Counted from the first letter of the stretch, positions 8,474 through 16,897 are shown. The stretch: DNA of 64,000 nt from Mycobacterium gallinarum (GCF_010726765.1 NZ_AP022602.1:1-64000), one strand, 5' to 3'. The notes: generated from the sequence alone by a model not told the origin. Program-made: numbers and translations.

Positions 8474-9140
8474 ATGACCTATCCGTTCCCGAACCCGAGT
8501 GCGGAACTCGGCCAGATAAACTTCCGCTTGTATTACGGCGAGGTCCTGCGGCAAGCGTTGCAAAGCTCGCGACGGGGAGCTCGATCACCGGTGGCGCCAG
8601 AACACCGCACACAGCAGCGTTCTCGCTGGTCTGGTGACCGGTGCCGACCCGTACGGCGTCCACGCGGCAGTCGTGACGGCAATCAACGAGATGCCTTCAG
8701 CGGCCTGGGAACCCGGACACTCTCCGGGATGGCGAGCAGCACTGGACAGTTGGTTTGACGACGCCCGCGCAGCACTTATTGAGCACCGTACGATGTCGCT
8801 AGCCCAACATGCCACCTCTGCGAAACTCGGCGCGTCCATGCCGGTAGCCGCACGAGTCGCCACCTCGCCGTCCGTTATCGACGCTATTGCGCTTATCACG
8901 CGCAGCGACGCCATGAATGATCAGACTGCCCGACAATCGTTGTCGACATTTATGGTGCAGCGCGACATGCTCACCGCCTCATACATGGCGGCCCTATGCG
9001 CTGGCGGCGTGAACTCCGATTGGCGGTCATGGCTCGAAGCCCGCATCAAGAATTGGGACCACAGTATGGCCGCAGAAAACGCCAGAAGGACTATGCGCCA
9101 AGACCATTCCTACCTAGAGCGGTTACCGCCTTACTGGTGA
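8474..9140 (+). pseudogene. Hypothetical protein, one frameshift
   Basis: The ATG at 8474 follows GGAGG and gives MTYPFPNPSAELGQINFRLY, then YGEVLRQALQS. Near 8570 the sense shifts frame and continues ARDGELDHRWRQNTAHSSVL through to LERLPPYW-stop at 9140. The joined product is about 221 residues. A GTG at 8634 could start a shorter 168-residue protein in the second frame. No family was recognised; the sequence is helical and soluble in appearance. It may have paired with the Phd-like gene immediately upstream. Confidence 0.5.
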
Positions 9141-9179
9141 CCGTGCATGCCCCGGCTGGCAGTGCGAAAGCACGGTGGC

Positions 9180-10187
9180 TCAGGCCGCAGTCGGCACCCG
9201 CGCGCTGGAACTCGCGACATCGCGGAGTCCCTTCCACGACGGGTGACGCAGCCAGCGGCCCGGCGTGTACTCGCGATAGGCGATCTCGCCGACGTATCGC
9301 GGAGCCACCCATCGCACGCCAGCGACCGCCGCCGGGTTACTCACCGGCGGGTGCGAAATCTCGATGGGATCGAGTAGCTCAAACAGCCTTCGCCGCTCAC
9401 GCTGGCTCATCCCGGTGCCGACTTGGCCGACGAGCAGCAGATCGCCGCTGTCGTCGTATCCGGCCACCAGCAGCGTGCCGACACTTCCGCCCGCCGAGCG
9501 TGTGTCGATGTGTCCTACGATCGCCAGCTCAGCGGTAGCGCGCACCATCGTTTTCACCCACAGTGGGGATCGGCCGGGTCGGTACGGTGAGTCCAGGTGC
9601 TTGGCGACGATGCCTTCCATCGCGTTGGCCGCGCACACTTCGAGCATGTCGGCCGGCGGCACATCCACCCAGTGCCGGGGAACGGTCATGGCCGGCGACT
9701 GATCAACGACCATGACCGCATCGAGGATTTCCCGGCGGCGGCCGTAGGGTTCGCCGGTGACATCGACACCATCGATGGCCAGGACATCGAAGGCTAAGAA
9801 GCGCGTAGGCATCTCGCGGACCAACTCCGCGCTGGGTCGTCGCTGTTGCGGCCACCGGCGCTGTAGCCGAATGAATGACGGTCGCCCGTCGCTGCCGACC
9901 GCGACGATTTCGCCGTCCAAGATGACGCGGCGACCGCCGACCGCGCCGCGGATCCCGGCAAGTTCAGGGAAAGTCCGCGACACCTCCGCGCCATTGTGAG
10001 TAAAGACAGCAAGTCCGTCGTCGTCGAGGACCACCAGGCCGCGCTGCCCGTCGTACTTCACTTCAACAGCAAAATCATCCCCGGTGGGCGGGCGGCCCAG
10101 GGTAGCCAGCATCGGCACCGGAGCCTGCCGGCGCAGGCCCCTAGTTCTGCCGTTCTCCACCACACCGAGGTTACGCAGGCCCCTCAT
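9180..10187 (-). CDS. ATP-dependent DNA ligase (LigC/LigD ligase-domain type)
   Basis: The product has 335 residues. Motif I is VEVKYDGQRG with the adenylated Lys at about residue 44. Further nucleotidyltransferase motifs are DGEIVA, FLAFDVLAIDG, EGIVAKHLDSPYRPGR and WVKTM, followed by an OB-fold domain (LLLVGQVGTGMS, WVAPRYVGEIAYREYT). This is the minimal two-domain architecture of actinobacterial LigC-like enzymes, without the polymerase and nuclease domains of full LigD. Such ligases seal nicks, for example in break repair. An internal ATG 25 residues in (before LATLG) is an alternative start. It is intact and convergent with the frameshifted gene ending at 9140. Confidence 0.85.
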   Translation of the reverse strand: MRGLRNLGVVENGRTRGLRRQAPVPMLATLGRPPTGDDFAVEVKYDGQRGLVVLDDDGLAVFTHNGAEVSRTFPELAGIRGAVGGRRVILDGEIVAVGSDGRPSFIRLQRRWPQQRRPSAELVREMPTRFLAFDVLAIDGVDVTGEPYGRRREILDAVMVVDQSPAMTVPRHWVDVPPADMLEVCAANAMEGIVAKHLDSPYRPGRSPLWVKTMVRATAELAIVGHIDTRSAGGSVGTLLVAGYDDSGDLLLVGQVGTGMSQRERRRLFELLDPIEISHPPVSNPAAVAGVRWVAPRYVGEIAYREYTPGRWLRHPSWKGLRDVASSSARVPTAA

Positions 10188-10220
10188 GTGCCCTAAGGCA
10201 TCGCCGCGGCTTCTGACACG

Positions 10221-10625
10221 TCAGGGCACTGGCACAGGCGTCGTCGTGACTGGCGAGACGGGCGCGGCCTCACTCGCGGACGGCGCGGCTGGCGGGACCG
10301 TAGCCGGCGACAGAGGTGTGCCAGCGCTGCCAGCGGGCACCGTGGTGGGCACTGCCGGCGCAACAGCCGGTGCTGGCGGCCCAGTCGGCACGGGCGTTCC
10401 TGCGGCGGTGCCGGGTGTGGTTGCCGGAGTCGGAGCCACCCCGGGGGTGGTGCCCTCCGCAGGAGGCAACGGAGTCCCCGCGCTACCGGGCAGCGGGGTA
10501 CCGAAACTAGTTGTTGGCAAGGGACTTTCCGGATTACTCGCGGGTGCCGGTGCGATGGGTGTTTCACCCTCCGGCGATTCCGCCGCTTCAGCGGGTGCCA
10601 TGTCCTGTGAACGGCCCGGGTTCAA
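10221..10625 (-). CDS. Pro/Ala/Thr-rich low-complexity tail, probably once fused to the MPT63-like gene
   Basis: The frame begins at a TTG that overlaps the stop of the upstream MPT63-like gene as TTGA and runs 134 residues, almost all Pro, Ala, Thr, Gly and Ser (for example TPGVAPTPATTPGTAAGTPV). It has no signal peptide of its own and no ribosome-binding site was seen. Extended Pro-rich tails occur on exported mycobacterial proteins, so a one-base frameshift that cut a single longer protein in two is as likely as translational coupling. Confidence 0.45.
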   Translation of the reverse strand: MNPGRSQDMAPAEAAESPEGETPIAPAPASNPESPLPTTSFGTPLPGSAGTPLPPAEGTTPGVAPTPATTPGTAAGTPVPTGPPAPAVAPAVPTTVPAGSAGTPLSPATVPPAAPSASEAAPVSPVTTTPVPVP

Positions 10626-11137
10626 GACCGGGCCGGGGCGATAGGAGGGGGAACTCCCTGCTGGCGGTGCGGCAGGGTTACCCAGATCGCAAGGTCACGA
10701 GCGCCGTCGTTGTAGACCAGGCTGTCAGGCTGAGCGCCCGTGACGTCGAAGTACAGCGTGCCGGTAGTGTGCTGCCCCTGGGCGAGGGTGGCGGGATTGA
10801 CGCCCTGAGGCGTGGCCGCGCCGAAGAGGACGCGGTAGGTGTCTCCGTTGCGGGCGCGGGCGTTGAAGTTGGACACGATCGGGGTGACCGAACCCGCGAT
10901 GGCGGTGTCGGTGGCGGTGGCCTCCCACAGCACGCCACGCACTGGGTAGGGGATGACGTCGCTACTAGGCTTGAGATCCTTGACCGTCCACGCTTGCACG
11001 ACCGGACCGTGAACCAACTCGGCGGACTGCCCCAACGGCACCAGGGTCGGAGATGGGTTGTCCGCGTGTGCGATTGGTGCACTCAAGACGGCACCGGCGA
11101 CCGCCGCGGTCGTGGCCAATACGGTCGTCAACTTCAC
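10622..11137 (-). CDS. MPT63/MPB63-family exported immunogenic protein (DUF1942)
   Basis: The GTG start follows AAGGAG. A typical Sec signal peptide (MKLTTVLATTAAVAGAVLSA ending in PIAHA) precedes the mature chain DNPSPTLVPLGQSAELVHGP. The pattern VVQAWTVKDLKPSSD, PVRGVLWEATATD and GTLYFDVTG matches the MPT63 beta-sandwich family, whose M. tuberculosis member is a secreted antigen of 159 residues. At 171 residues this one is of normal length. Its function in the family is unknown. The Pro-rich frame directly after it may be its displaced C-terminal tail. Confidence 0.8.
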   Translation of the reverse strand: MKLTTVLATTAAVAGAVLSAPIAHADNPSPTLVPLGQSAELVHGPVVQAWTVKDLKPSSDVIPYPVRGVLWEATATDTAIAGSVTPIVSNFNARARNGDTYRVLFGAATPQGVNPATLAQGQHTTGTLYFDVTGAQPDSLVYNDGARDLAIWVTLPHRQQGVPPPIAPARS

Positions 11138-11285
11138 GTGGTCGGCTCCTTCTGTCGGCTAAGACGGTAGCGCGTACCGGGCCAAACATACGCCGAGCGT
11201 GGCCTCAAGCTATCAGCAGCGCCGCGAGCTCGCGCTGAGCTGGTCCATGGACCGCGCCAGAATTCTCCGCGCATTGTCAAAGTGC

Positions 11286-11747
11286 TCAGATTGCAATGCC
11301 CGGCTCGTTACGCTCGGGCTCGACGTGCTGCCGACGCGCAGAAGCTTCGACAGTCCTGTCGAGCATCCGCCCGTAACCAATCACTTGACGTGCTGCGGCT
11401 CGTTCGTCGTCGGAAATGTCGCGATGGCGCGTCGCTTGGCGGGCCTTACTCACTGCCGTCCGAGCCAGCTCGCGCCGGCGTTGTGGATCGGTGTTGTTGC
11501 GAGCCTCCACGAGGATCGCTCGAGACTCGCGCAGCAGGCTGCGGGCGGTCAGGGTCATGGCCTCTTGCGTCAGCGCCACTGCCCGTTCGCGATCGGCGCG
11601 GCTCACTGCGTTGTCCAAGGCCACTTCTGCGGCGGTGTCGGCGGCCGATCTGGCGTACTCACCCTGCCGGTGCGGGTCGGCTTCGGATAATGCGATCTGC
11701 AAGTCGCTTTCGGCGCTCTGCAGACTCGCTGGTCCCGGTGTGGTCAT
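11286..11747 (-). CDS. Helical hypothetical protein
   Basis: I take the ATG at 11747 (MTTPGPASLQSAESDLQIAL) because a TAnnnT box sits seven bases before it. The 153-residue product is Ala/Arg-rich and predicted helical or coiled-coil (AADTAAEVALDNAVSRADRE, ELARTAVSKARQATRHRDIS). No domain was recognised. Its upstream sequence closely resembles that of the coiled-coil/HTH gene starting at 19466, which suggests both belong to the same plasmid regulatory family. Confidence 0.55.
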   Translation of the reverse strand: MTTPGPASLQSAESDLQIALSEADPHRQGEYARSAADTAAEVALDNAVSRADRERAVALTQEAMTLTARSLLRESRAILVEARNNTDPQRRRELARTAVSKARQATRHRDISDDERAAARQVIGYGRMLDRTVEASARRQHVEPERNEPGIAI

Positions 11748-11760
11748 GGCTGGGACGCTA
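11748..11760 (-). promoter_or_regulatory. -10 box of a likely leaderless transcript
   Basis: On the minus strand TAGCGT is followed by seven bases and then the ATG at 11747, placing the expected transcription start at or next to the start codon. No Shine-Dalgarno sequence is present. Mycobacteria use leaderless mRNAs widely. The same layout occurs upstream of the genes at 19466 and 27360. Confidence 0.5.
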
Positions 11761-12162
11761 CGGAGAGCGCCGCGGCGGAGTCCACCACCAGAGGCACATT
11801 CGCGGCCCACCCCATTCTCGGGAAGTGCAGGGCGCGTTTGCATACAGGGCTTTCCTGCAGGAAGCCAAGTCCACCACCAGGCAGCTTCGCGTCCAGAACA
11901 GCTCGGCACTCCCGGTCAGCTGAGTCCAGGACCGCCGGCTGAAGGAACTTGCGTCGGCTGTGGCTGTGGCCGGCGTGCGGGTGAGGAGGGGCAGCTTGCA
12001 TGCAGGCCCGTCTCCAGCGGGGGCGCCAGCGCCGCGCCACTCTGTTCAGAGATTCTCCCCCTTTGCTCGACGCGGCGGCGTACCCGGTGGTCGAGAAACG
12101 AAAGGCCCTGACACGGAGGGTGTTTGGCGTGAAGTGACACGCATGAAAGGTCATTAAAAGTG
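11761..12162. other. Spacer without a supported gene
   Basis: About 400 bases between the leaderless promoter at 11755 and the promoter at 12163. Only overlapping, compositionally poor frames are present on either strand, none with a start signal or recognisable motif. No repeat or RNA gene was seen. Confidence 0.4.
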
Positions 12163-12207
12163 TTGCTAGACAGTGCTTTTCACGATAGACTGTTGCTTAT
12201 AAGCAAC
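12163..12207 (+). promoter_or_regulatory. Promoter with a 16-bp palindromic operator at the start site
   Basis: A -35 TTGCTA (12163-12168), 17-bp spacer and -10 TAGACT (12186-12191) are followed at once by the perfect palindrome GTTGCTTATAAGCAAC (12192-12207), which would cover the transcription start. Two further copies of this palindrome type (GTTGCCTATAGGCTAC and its mirror) lie at 14721-14760. A protein bound here should block transcription of the gene at 12228. The small XRE-type gene at 13175-13431 is a candidate regulator. Confidence 0.65.
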
Positions 12208-12227
12208 ATCCACTGAAAGGCAGTCTG

Positions 12228-12772
12228 ATGAAATCTCGTTCCGCCGAAGCCCATGTGACCCCCGCCGCATTGGTGAGCCACACGATCGTCCGAGTACAGG
12301 GTGAGCAGAACGGCGACATCGCCGTAAATCACGCCTGCTCCCCCAACGCCCGTCTACGGCTGCAATGGGGTGGACTGCTCATGACGATGCTGTCAGCGCA
12401 GGCCGTGCAGGGCGTACTGGAGGGGTTCTGCGCGGCACGATCGGCGATGACGCTCATCCCCCGACAGATCCCGGCGCCCGCCCGGCGACGGCCGAGCCCT
12501 TCGCATTGCCGACCGTGGCCATCGACTGGATGCGCCGACCTGCCTATGCGGTCGTGCCCCGACAGGAGCTGTCGCGGGACCGCGCACGCCAACTCCGCTG
12601 GCTCGACCTGCACATGGGACCAGTCACGTTCCAGATCCTCGATCAGGCTGGTGGTATCAGCGCCGTGGAACTGTTGACCACGGCCCATCGCACCGGGGTG
12701 CAGGTCTTCCTTGACGGCCCGGACTTCGCCGCAGATCCCCGCGAACGGGACTACGCGCCGCCGAACGGCTAG
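12228..12772 (+). pseudogene. Hypothetical plasmid protein with a one-base frameshift
   Basis: Translation from the ATG (after GAAAGG) gives MKSRSAEAHVTPAALVSHTI through FCAARSAMTLIP. At a run of five C at about 12460 the sense moves to another frame and continues PTDPGARPATAEPFALPTVA through VQVFLDGPDFAADP to the stop at 12772. One extra C would restore a single protein of about 181 residues. The family is not recognised. Its promoter carries the 16-bp palindrome shared with the PP-loop/ParB-like pair, so it probably belongs to the same regulon. Confidence 0.6.
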
Positions 12773-12775
12773 CAG

Positions 12776-12814
12776 TTATCCACAGCCGCGCCGAGCCGGG
12801 TCTGTTTATCCACA
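12776..12814 (+). other. Two perfect DnaA boxes, candidate replication origin
   Basis: TTATCCACA occurs at 12776-12784 and again at 12806-12814, same orientation, 30 bp apart or nearly three helical turns. Perfect bacterial DnaA boxes are rare by chance in DNA this GC-rich. Paired, phased boxes between two plasmid-backbone genes suggest an origin or a DnaA-regulated site. No AT-rich unwinding stretch or Rep gene was seen next to them. Confidence 0.5.
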
Positions 12815-12894
12815 ACCGTGGAGGGCAGGCCCGGCTTTTGGCGTTCAGCCGCTCACAATCGGGCCCAGGACACCGACGCAAGGGAGACAGCACA

Positions 12895-13194
12895 ATGACC
12901 GTTCTTTGGTCACTGGCGATGATAATCGACGGCCGCGTCGACACGATCATCGACACCGCAGAGGGCCACGAAAACGCGGTGACGGCCGTCCTGGCCGCCA
13001 CACTCGACGCCATGCATGACGCGCGGATCGATGAGTTGCCGCAGGCACCGCGCTACGAGCTGCGGGCCGATGGCGACCTGGTGGCACTCATTCGGACGGG
13101 CACCGACGAAGCTGGGCGTGCCGACCACGCCGAGGCCGCCGCACTGATACAACGCATCGAGGCGGCGCGCAGCCTCAGTGTGTCGCCTCGCTGA
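12895..13194 (+). CDS. Small hypothetical protein
   Basis: The ATG at 12895 follows AGGGAGA and encodes 99 residues: MTVLWSLAMIIDGRVDTIID, then AEGHENAVTAVLAATLDAMH and a C-terminal helix (AAALIQRIEAARSLSVSPR). No known domain was recognised. It lies just right of the DnaA boxes, which could sit in its upstream region. Its end overlaps the convergent XRE-type gene by about 20 bases. Confidence 0.5.
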   Translation: MTVLWSLAMIIDGRVDTIIDTAEGHENAVTAVLAATLDAMHDARIDELPQAPRYELRADGDLVALIRTGTDEAGRADHAEAAALIQRIEAARSLSVSPR

Positions 13195-13431
13195 GCGGCT
13201 GCGTCTGCAGCAGGACCGCGGGTCGACGCCAAGGCCGCGGGCCAGATGGACCAGCACCACTACGGTCGGGCTCTTGCGGCCGCCCTCAATGTGATTGAGG
13301 TGGGGACGGCCGATGCCCGCACGCTCGGCAAGCTGGGCCTGCGTCAGGCCGGCGGCGGTGCGGTGTTCGCGGATGGCCGCACCGAGTGCGGCGAGGATGA
13401 GCGAACCGTCATCGGAGGGTGTCGCCTCCAT
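13175..13431 (-). pseudogene. XRE-family HTH regulator, frameshift near its end
   Basis: From ATG 13431 (after AAGGGG) the protein reads MEATPSDDGSLILAALGAAI, then a Cro/CI helix-turn-helix: LTQAQLAERAGIGRPHLNHI, EGGRKSPTVVVLVHLARGLG. At VDP the frame is lost at a CCCGCGG run; one added base gives VDPAVLLQTQPLSEATH and a stop at 13175, a normal end for an 84-residue regulator. The HTH itself is complete, so the shifted form might still bind DNA. It may bind the 16-bp palindromes at 12192 and 14721. That target is inferred from proximity only. Confidence 0.6.
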
Positions 13432-13489
13432 GCCCATCCCCTTTTGGCGTTGCCCAAAGGCTACACCGGCGGGGTGGACGTGGGTGTAC

Positions 13490-14689
13490 TCAGAACAGCA
13501 CAGCATCGGTCGTCGCCTCCTGCCACCACGCTTCGAAACCCGGTCGTTGCTTGCTGTCCACTACGGCCGGGCACACGACGAAGAAGTGTTGCAACGCCGG
13601 AAGCTGATCGTCCCTCTCACGCAGGACCTGGCGCACGATCCCATCCGCACCGATTTGTCGCTCACCGGCGTGGCTGCCAAGCTCCTCGTCCATCTGCCTG
13701 CGCGAGCCACGAGCCACGGCCCGCACCGAGCGCGCAGTGATACCGCGGCCTTGGGCCCGGCTGGAGGACCTGCGGGTGAGCCGGCGGACCTCGTAAACGG
13801 CGTGTTCACACTCGTCGAGCATCGCGTCGAAGCGGGCCCGCACCTGGGTCAACCCGGCGGAGGCCACCAAGTCTGCCGCAGAGCTGCCCTCGATGAGGGT
13901 TTGGCGTTCGTTGAGGCTGCGCGCGACGTGCTCGAGGAACAGGGCTTGAGCACCCTTCTCTGGTTCGCGGCGCCACCGTTGGACAACGCTGCTTCGCCCG
14001 GCTTCGGTGCGCATCGCGAACGGGCAGTATCCGCACGCTGACTTCGACCAGCGGCGCCCAGTGATCTCGGCAATGAAATCGGAGCAGCGTGTTCTATCCC
14101 AACCCCAGTCGCGCAGCGGGTACCAGCCGGTGCGGCGGTCGGTGTTGAACAGCGCGTCCTTGACGGCCCGGGCGCCCTCATGACTTTCGAATCCCACGAC
14201 GTGGCGATAGCGACGTCCGGCCGTCACCGCAGCGATGATGGGATCCAGGCAATTGCCTTTGGCGTGGATGGAACACATGCGCGTGCCGCCGATCTGCGGA
14301 ACCGTTCCGGCCGAAAGCATTTCGTCTGCCAATGTGTAGGCGGCGCTGTACAAGCGCGTGGGCTCGATGGAGTCCTGCAGGACCGCGACGCCATCCCCGT
14401 TTGCGGTGGTCTTGCGCTTCGATCGGCCGACCTGGATGAAACGAACCCGATGACGACGCAATTCGGGAAGCACGACTTCCTCGACGTCGCTGATCGTCTG
14501 TTCGAACTCTCCCCCGGTGTCGGCCGTGACGACGATGAGGTCTTGCAGGTCGAAGTCTCGGCTGGACGGGTCGGTAAGCCAGCGGAGCAGGATCGCGGTG
14601 GAATCGACGCCCATGCCGTAGCTCATCACCACCGTTGAGCCGCAGTCGGTTTCAGCGAAGCCGGGGAGCTGGTCGAGGCTCACACTCAT
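13490..14689 (-). CDS. PP-loop, PAPS-reductase-like protein
   Basis: The ATG at 14689 follows GAAGGG; a TTG at 14716 is less likely. The 399-residue protein has the PP-loop MSYGMGVDST at about residues 22-31, then VVTADTGGEFEQT, RMCSIHAKGN and a Cys pair SACGYCPFAM at about 217-226. This is the pattern of PAPS-reductase-like ATP pyrophosphatases carried by phages and plasmids, including DndC and IbrA relatives. It lies divergent from a ParB-like gene with shared operators between them, a pairing like that of IbrA with IbrB. The substrate is unknown. Sulfate assimilation is unlikely in this setting. Confidence 0.7.
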   Translation of the reverse strand: MSVSLDQLPGFAETDCGSTVVMSYGMGVDSTAILLRWLTDPSSRDFDLQDLIVVTADTGGEFEQTISDVEEVVLPELRRHRVRFIQVGRSKRKTTANGDGVAVLQDSIEPTRLYSAAYTLADEMLSAGTVPQIGGTRMCSIHAKGNCLDPIIAAVTAGRRYRHVVGFESHEGARAVKDALFNTDRRTGWYPLRDWGWDRTRCSDFIAEITGRRWSKSACGYCPFAMRTEAGRSSVVQRWRREPEKGAQALFLEHVARSLNERQTLIEGSSAADLVASAGLTQVRARFDAMLDECEHAVYEVRRLTRRSSSRAQGRGITARSVRAVARGSRRQMDEELGSHAGERQIGADGIVRQVLRERDDQLPALQHFFVVCPAVVDSKQRPGFEAWWQEATTDAVLF

Positions 14690-14720
14690 CGGGAATCGAC
14701 CCTTCTCATCAAACAAATGT

Positions 14721-14760
14721 GTTGCCTATAGGCTACATCATGGTGTAGCCTATAGGCAAC
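14721..14760. promoter_or_regulatory. Double palindromic operator between divergent genes
   Basis: Two 16-bp elements, GTTGCCTATAGGCTAC (14721-14736) and GTAGCCTATAGGCAAC (14745-14760), are exact reverse complements of each other. Each also contains the palindrome GCCTATAGGC, so the whole 40-bp site is a palindrome of palindromes with centres 24 bp apart. The single site at 12192 has the same design (GTTGCTTATAAGCAAC). It separates the PP-loop gene from the ParB-like gene and could control both. Confidence 0.7.
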
Positions 14761-14791
14761 AGGTTCGACCGACTGAGAAAGGAACCCCCCG

Positions 14792-16374
14792 ATGACCACC
14801 ATCGCCACCCCCGAGCTTCTTCACCTGCACCCCAACGACATTGAGATCGAAGACAACGTTCGACTGGACCCCCGACTGGATCGCGAGTTCCTCGCCTCCA
14901 TTGAGGAACACGGAGTCCTCGTCCCCGTGCTTGCGGTGCGGATCGACGGGCAGGACAAGCCCTTCGTGCGCGAGGGACAGCGCCGCATCCAGGCGGCCCG
15001 CCAGGTCGGCTTGACCTCAGTGCCGGTGTACGTACGCACCCTCGACGGCACCGACACCGGCGTTCGCGCCCAGCGTGTCATCGAACAGATCGTGGCCAAT
15101 GATCACCGCGCACCGCTCACCGAAGCCGAGCGCGCTCGGGGTATCAACCAGCTGCTGCTAGACGGGGTGTCGCTCACCAAGGTGGCCAAAGGACTGTCCA
15201 CCACGAAGGACGCCGTCGCCGCAGCCAAGGTCGCCATCGAGTCCGAGAAGGCCATGAGCGCTCTGGACACCGGGCAGCTCAACCTGGTGGAGGCCACCAG
15301 CTTTGTCGAGTTCGACGGCGACGACGCGGCCCAGGCCGAGTTGATCAAGGTGGCCGGCACCGACCAGTTCGACCACCGCGTCGCTCAACTGCGTGCCGAG
15401 CGCGAAGACCGACGCCGCTACGAGGAGAAAGCAGCAGGGTTCACAGCGAAGGGCTACACGGTGCTGGATCGCCGCCCAGGCTGGTCCGACAAGGCCTACA
15501 TCCCGACCAACTACCTGCGGGACGCGGAGGGTAAGACCCTGACCGACGAGACGATCGCCGCGATGGACCCCCCAGCACTGGGCAGTCGTCCTCGAAAGCG
15601 AAGAAGTGTTCCTCGACGTTGAGACCGGCGAACCGGTAGATGAGCACGACATCGACTTCGAGACCGCCGACGATCCCACCCTGGAACCGGCCGAGGGCTA
15701 CCGGCACATCCGAACCGTTACCGAGACCACCGCGTGGAGCCCGGAGTACTACTGCTGCAACCCGCGCGGCGCCGGGGGTCACCATGCCCGACTGGGCGGC
15801 TCGCCAGTACGGCTTCGACGCCGACCGCCTCGCCGATGCCAGCGACCCTGACGGTGCAGCCGACCGCGAGCGGGCTCGCCAGGAAGAGGCCGAGAAGGAA
15901 CGCGCGGAACGCCGCAAGCTCATTGCCTTGAACAAGCTCGGCGAAGCGGCGGCGATCGTGCGCCGCGAGTGGGTGCGCGACAAGCTGCTGTCCCGCAAGA
16001 CCGCACCGAAGGGCGCGGCCCTCTACCTCGCTGATGTGATTGTCAACCGGCCCGATTTGTTCAACGACTACCACGGCCAGAAGCTCGCGCCCGAGCTGCT
16101 CGGCCTGGCCGATAACGAGACCGCGAAGATGGCCGTCGCCAAGCTGCCGGCCACCGGCGACGGCCGCGCGCTGGTGATCCTGCTCGGAATGGTGCTCGCC
16201 ACAACTGAGGCCCGGACGGCCAAAGACGCCTGGCGCGCACCCCAAGAGATCACGAAAAAGTATCTGACCTGGCTTTCTGAGGTCTGCGGGTACCCCCTCA
16301 GCGACATCGAGCAGGTGATCCTCAGCAAACGCAAAGCCGACACCGTGTACCGACAGGCTTGCAAAGAGGACTAG
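14792..16374 (+). pseudogene. ParB-like nuclease/HTH protein with two frameshifts
   Basis: The first part (MTTIATPELLHLHPNDIEIE) has the ParB/Srx N-terminal domain with FVREGQRRIQAARQVGL at about residues 57-73 and an HTH-bearing middle (EAERARGINQLLLDGVSLTK). The frame shifts at a run of six C near 15570 (five C give AAMDPQHWAVVLESEE) and again at five G near 15775 (four G give RGAGVTMPDWAARQYG). It then runs to the stop at 16374 (ILSKRKADTVYRQACKED). The restored product is about 526 residues, longer than plasmid-partition ParB, and no ParA lies nearby. A ParB-fold regulator is more likely than a segregation protein. A strong hairpin follows the stop. Confidence 0.7.
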
Positions 16375-16381
16375 CGGCCGA

Positions 16382-16420
16382 CGAAGGCCCCGGGAGTAGC
16401 TGGGCTCCCGGGGCCTTTCG
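16382..16420 (+). terminator. Rho-independent-type hairpin
   Basis: AAGGCCCCGGGAG and CTCCCGGGGCCTT form a perfect 13-bp stem around an 8-base loop, starting about 10 bp after the ParB-like stop. Only a short T stretch (TTT) follows, which is normal for mycobacterial terminators. Confidence 0.7.
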
Positions 16421-16645
16421 TCCGTTCGGGTAAAGAACAAACGCCAATAATAGAGAATTGCAAGAATGGTTCCTAGTGCGAAAACAGAAGGGGTCCTAGT
16501 GCCATTAATAGCGTTCGCCAATAAGGTCTAGTCACCGCCGAAAGTGGGCGCTCTAGTATGCTCTATGCGTTGCCGAATTAACGTTCAGCAATTAGAATCG
16601 AAGCTACAGAAAGAACCCGCAATACCGACGATTAAGGAGCGCGAA

Positions 16646-16897
16646 ATGAGCACCACCGCCACGGTCACCGTCTACACCAAGCCCGCCTGCGTCCAATGCA
16701 ACGCCACTTACAAGGCGCTCGGCAAGCGGGGCATCGCCTACGACGTCGTGGACATCAGCACCGACCCCGAAGCCCGTGACTTCGTGATGGCCCTCGGCTA
16801 CCTCCAGGCCCCCGTGGTGGTGGCCGGCGACGACCACTGGTCAGGTTTCCGGCCCGATCGGATCAGGGCCCTCGCCCACGCCACCGCCGCCGCATAA
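16646..16897 (+). CDS. nrdH: NrdH-type glutaredoxin-like redoxin
   Basis: The start at 16646 follows TAAGGAG; the longer upstream frame has no such signal. The 83-residue protein opens VTVYTKPACVQCNATYKALG, giving the CVQC redox motif. It continues IAYDVVDISTDPEARDFVMA and ends with the NrdH pattern VVVAGDDHWSGFRPDRIRAL. NrdH donates electrons to class Ib ribonucleotide reductase, reduced in turn by thioredoxin reductase. Plasmid and phage copies are common in mycobacteria and may raise nucleotide supply. Two small unknown genes follow on the same strand with short gaps. Confidence 0.85.
   Translation: MSTTATVTVYTKPACVQCNATYKALGKRGIAYDVVDISTDPEARDFVMALGYLQAPVVVAGDDHWSGFRPDRIRALAHATAAA

Noticed and set aside
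13490..14689. Sulfate-assimilation PAPS reductase (CysH).
   Set aside because: The PP-loop is present, but the CysH C-terminal ECGLH-type motif is not, and the setting is a plasmid regulatory block without other cys genes.
15540..15790. Programmed ribosomal frameshifting in the ParB-like gene.
   Set aside because: Two shifts at plain C and G runs without a heptameric slippery site or evident stimulatory structure, and many similar shifts in nearby unrelated genes, fit indels or sequence error better.
14792..16374. Plasmid partition system (ParABS).
   Set aside because: No ParA ATPase gene lies next to the ParB-like gene, the protein is longer than usual, and the palindromes occur as promoter operators rather than as a centromere-like cluster.
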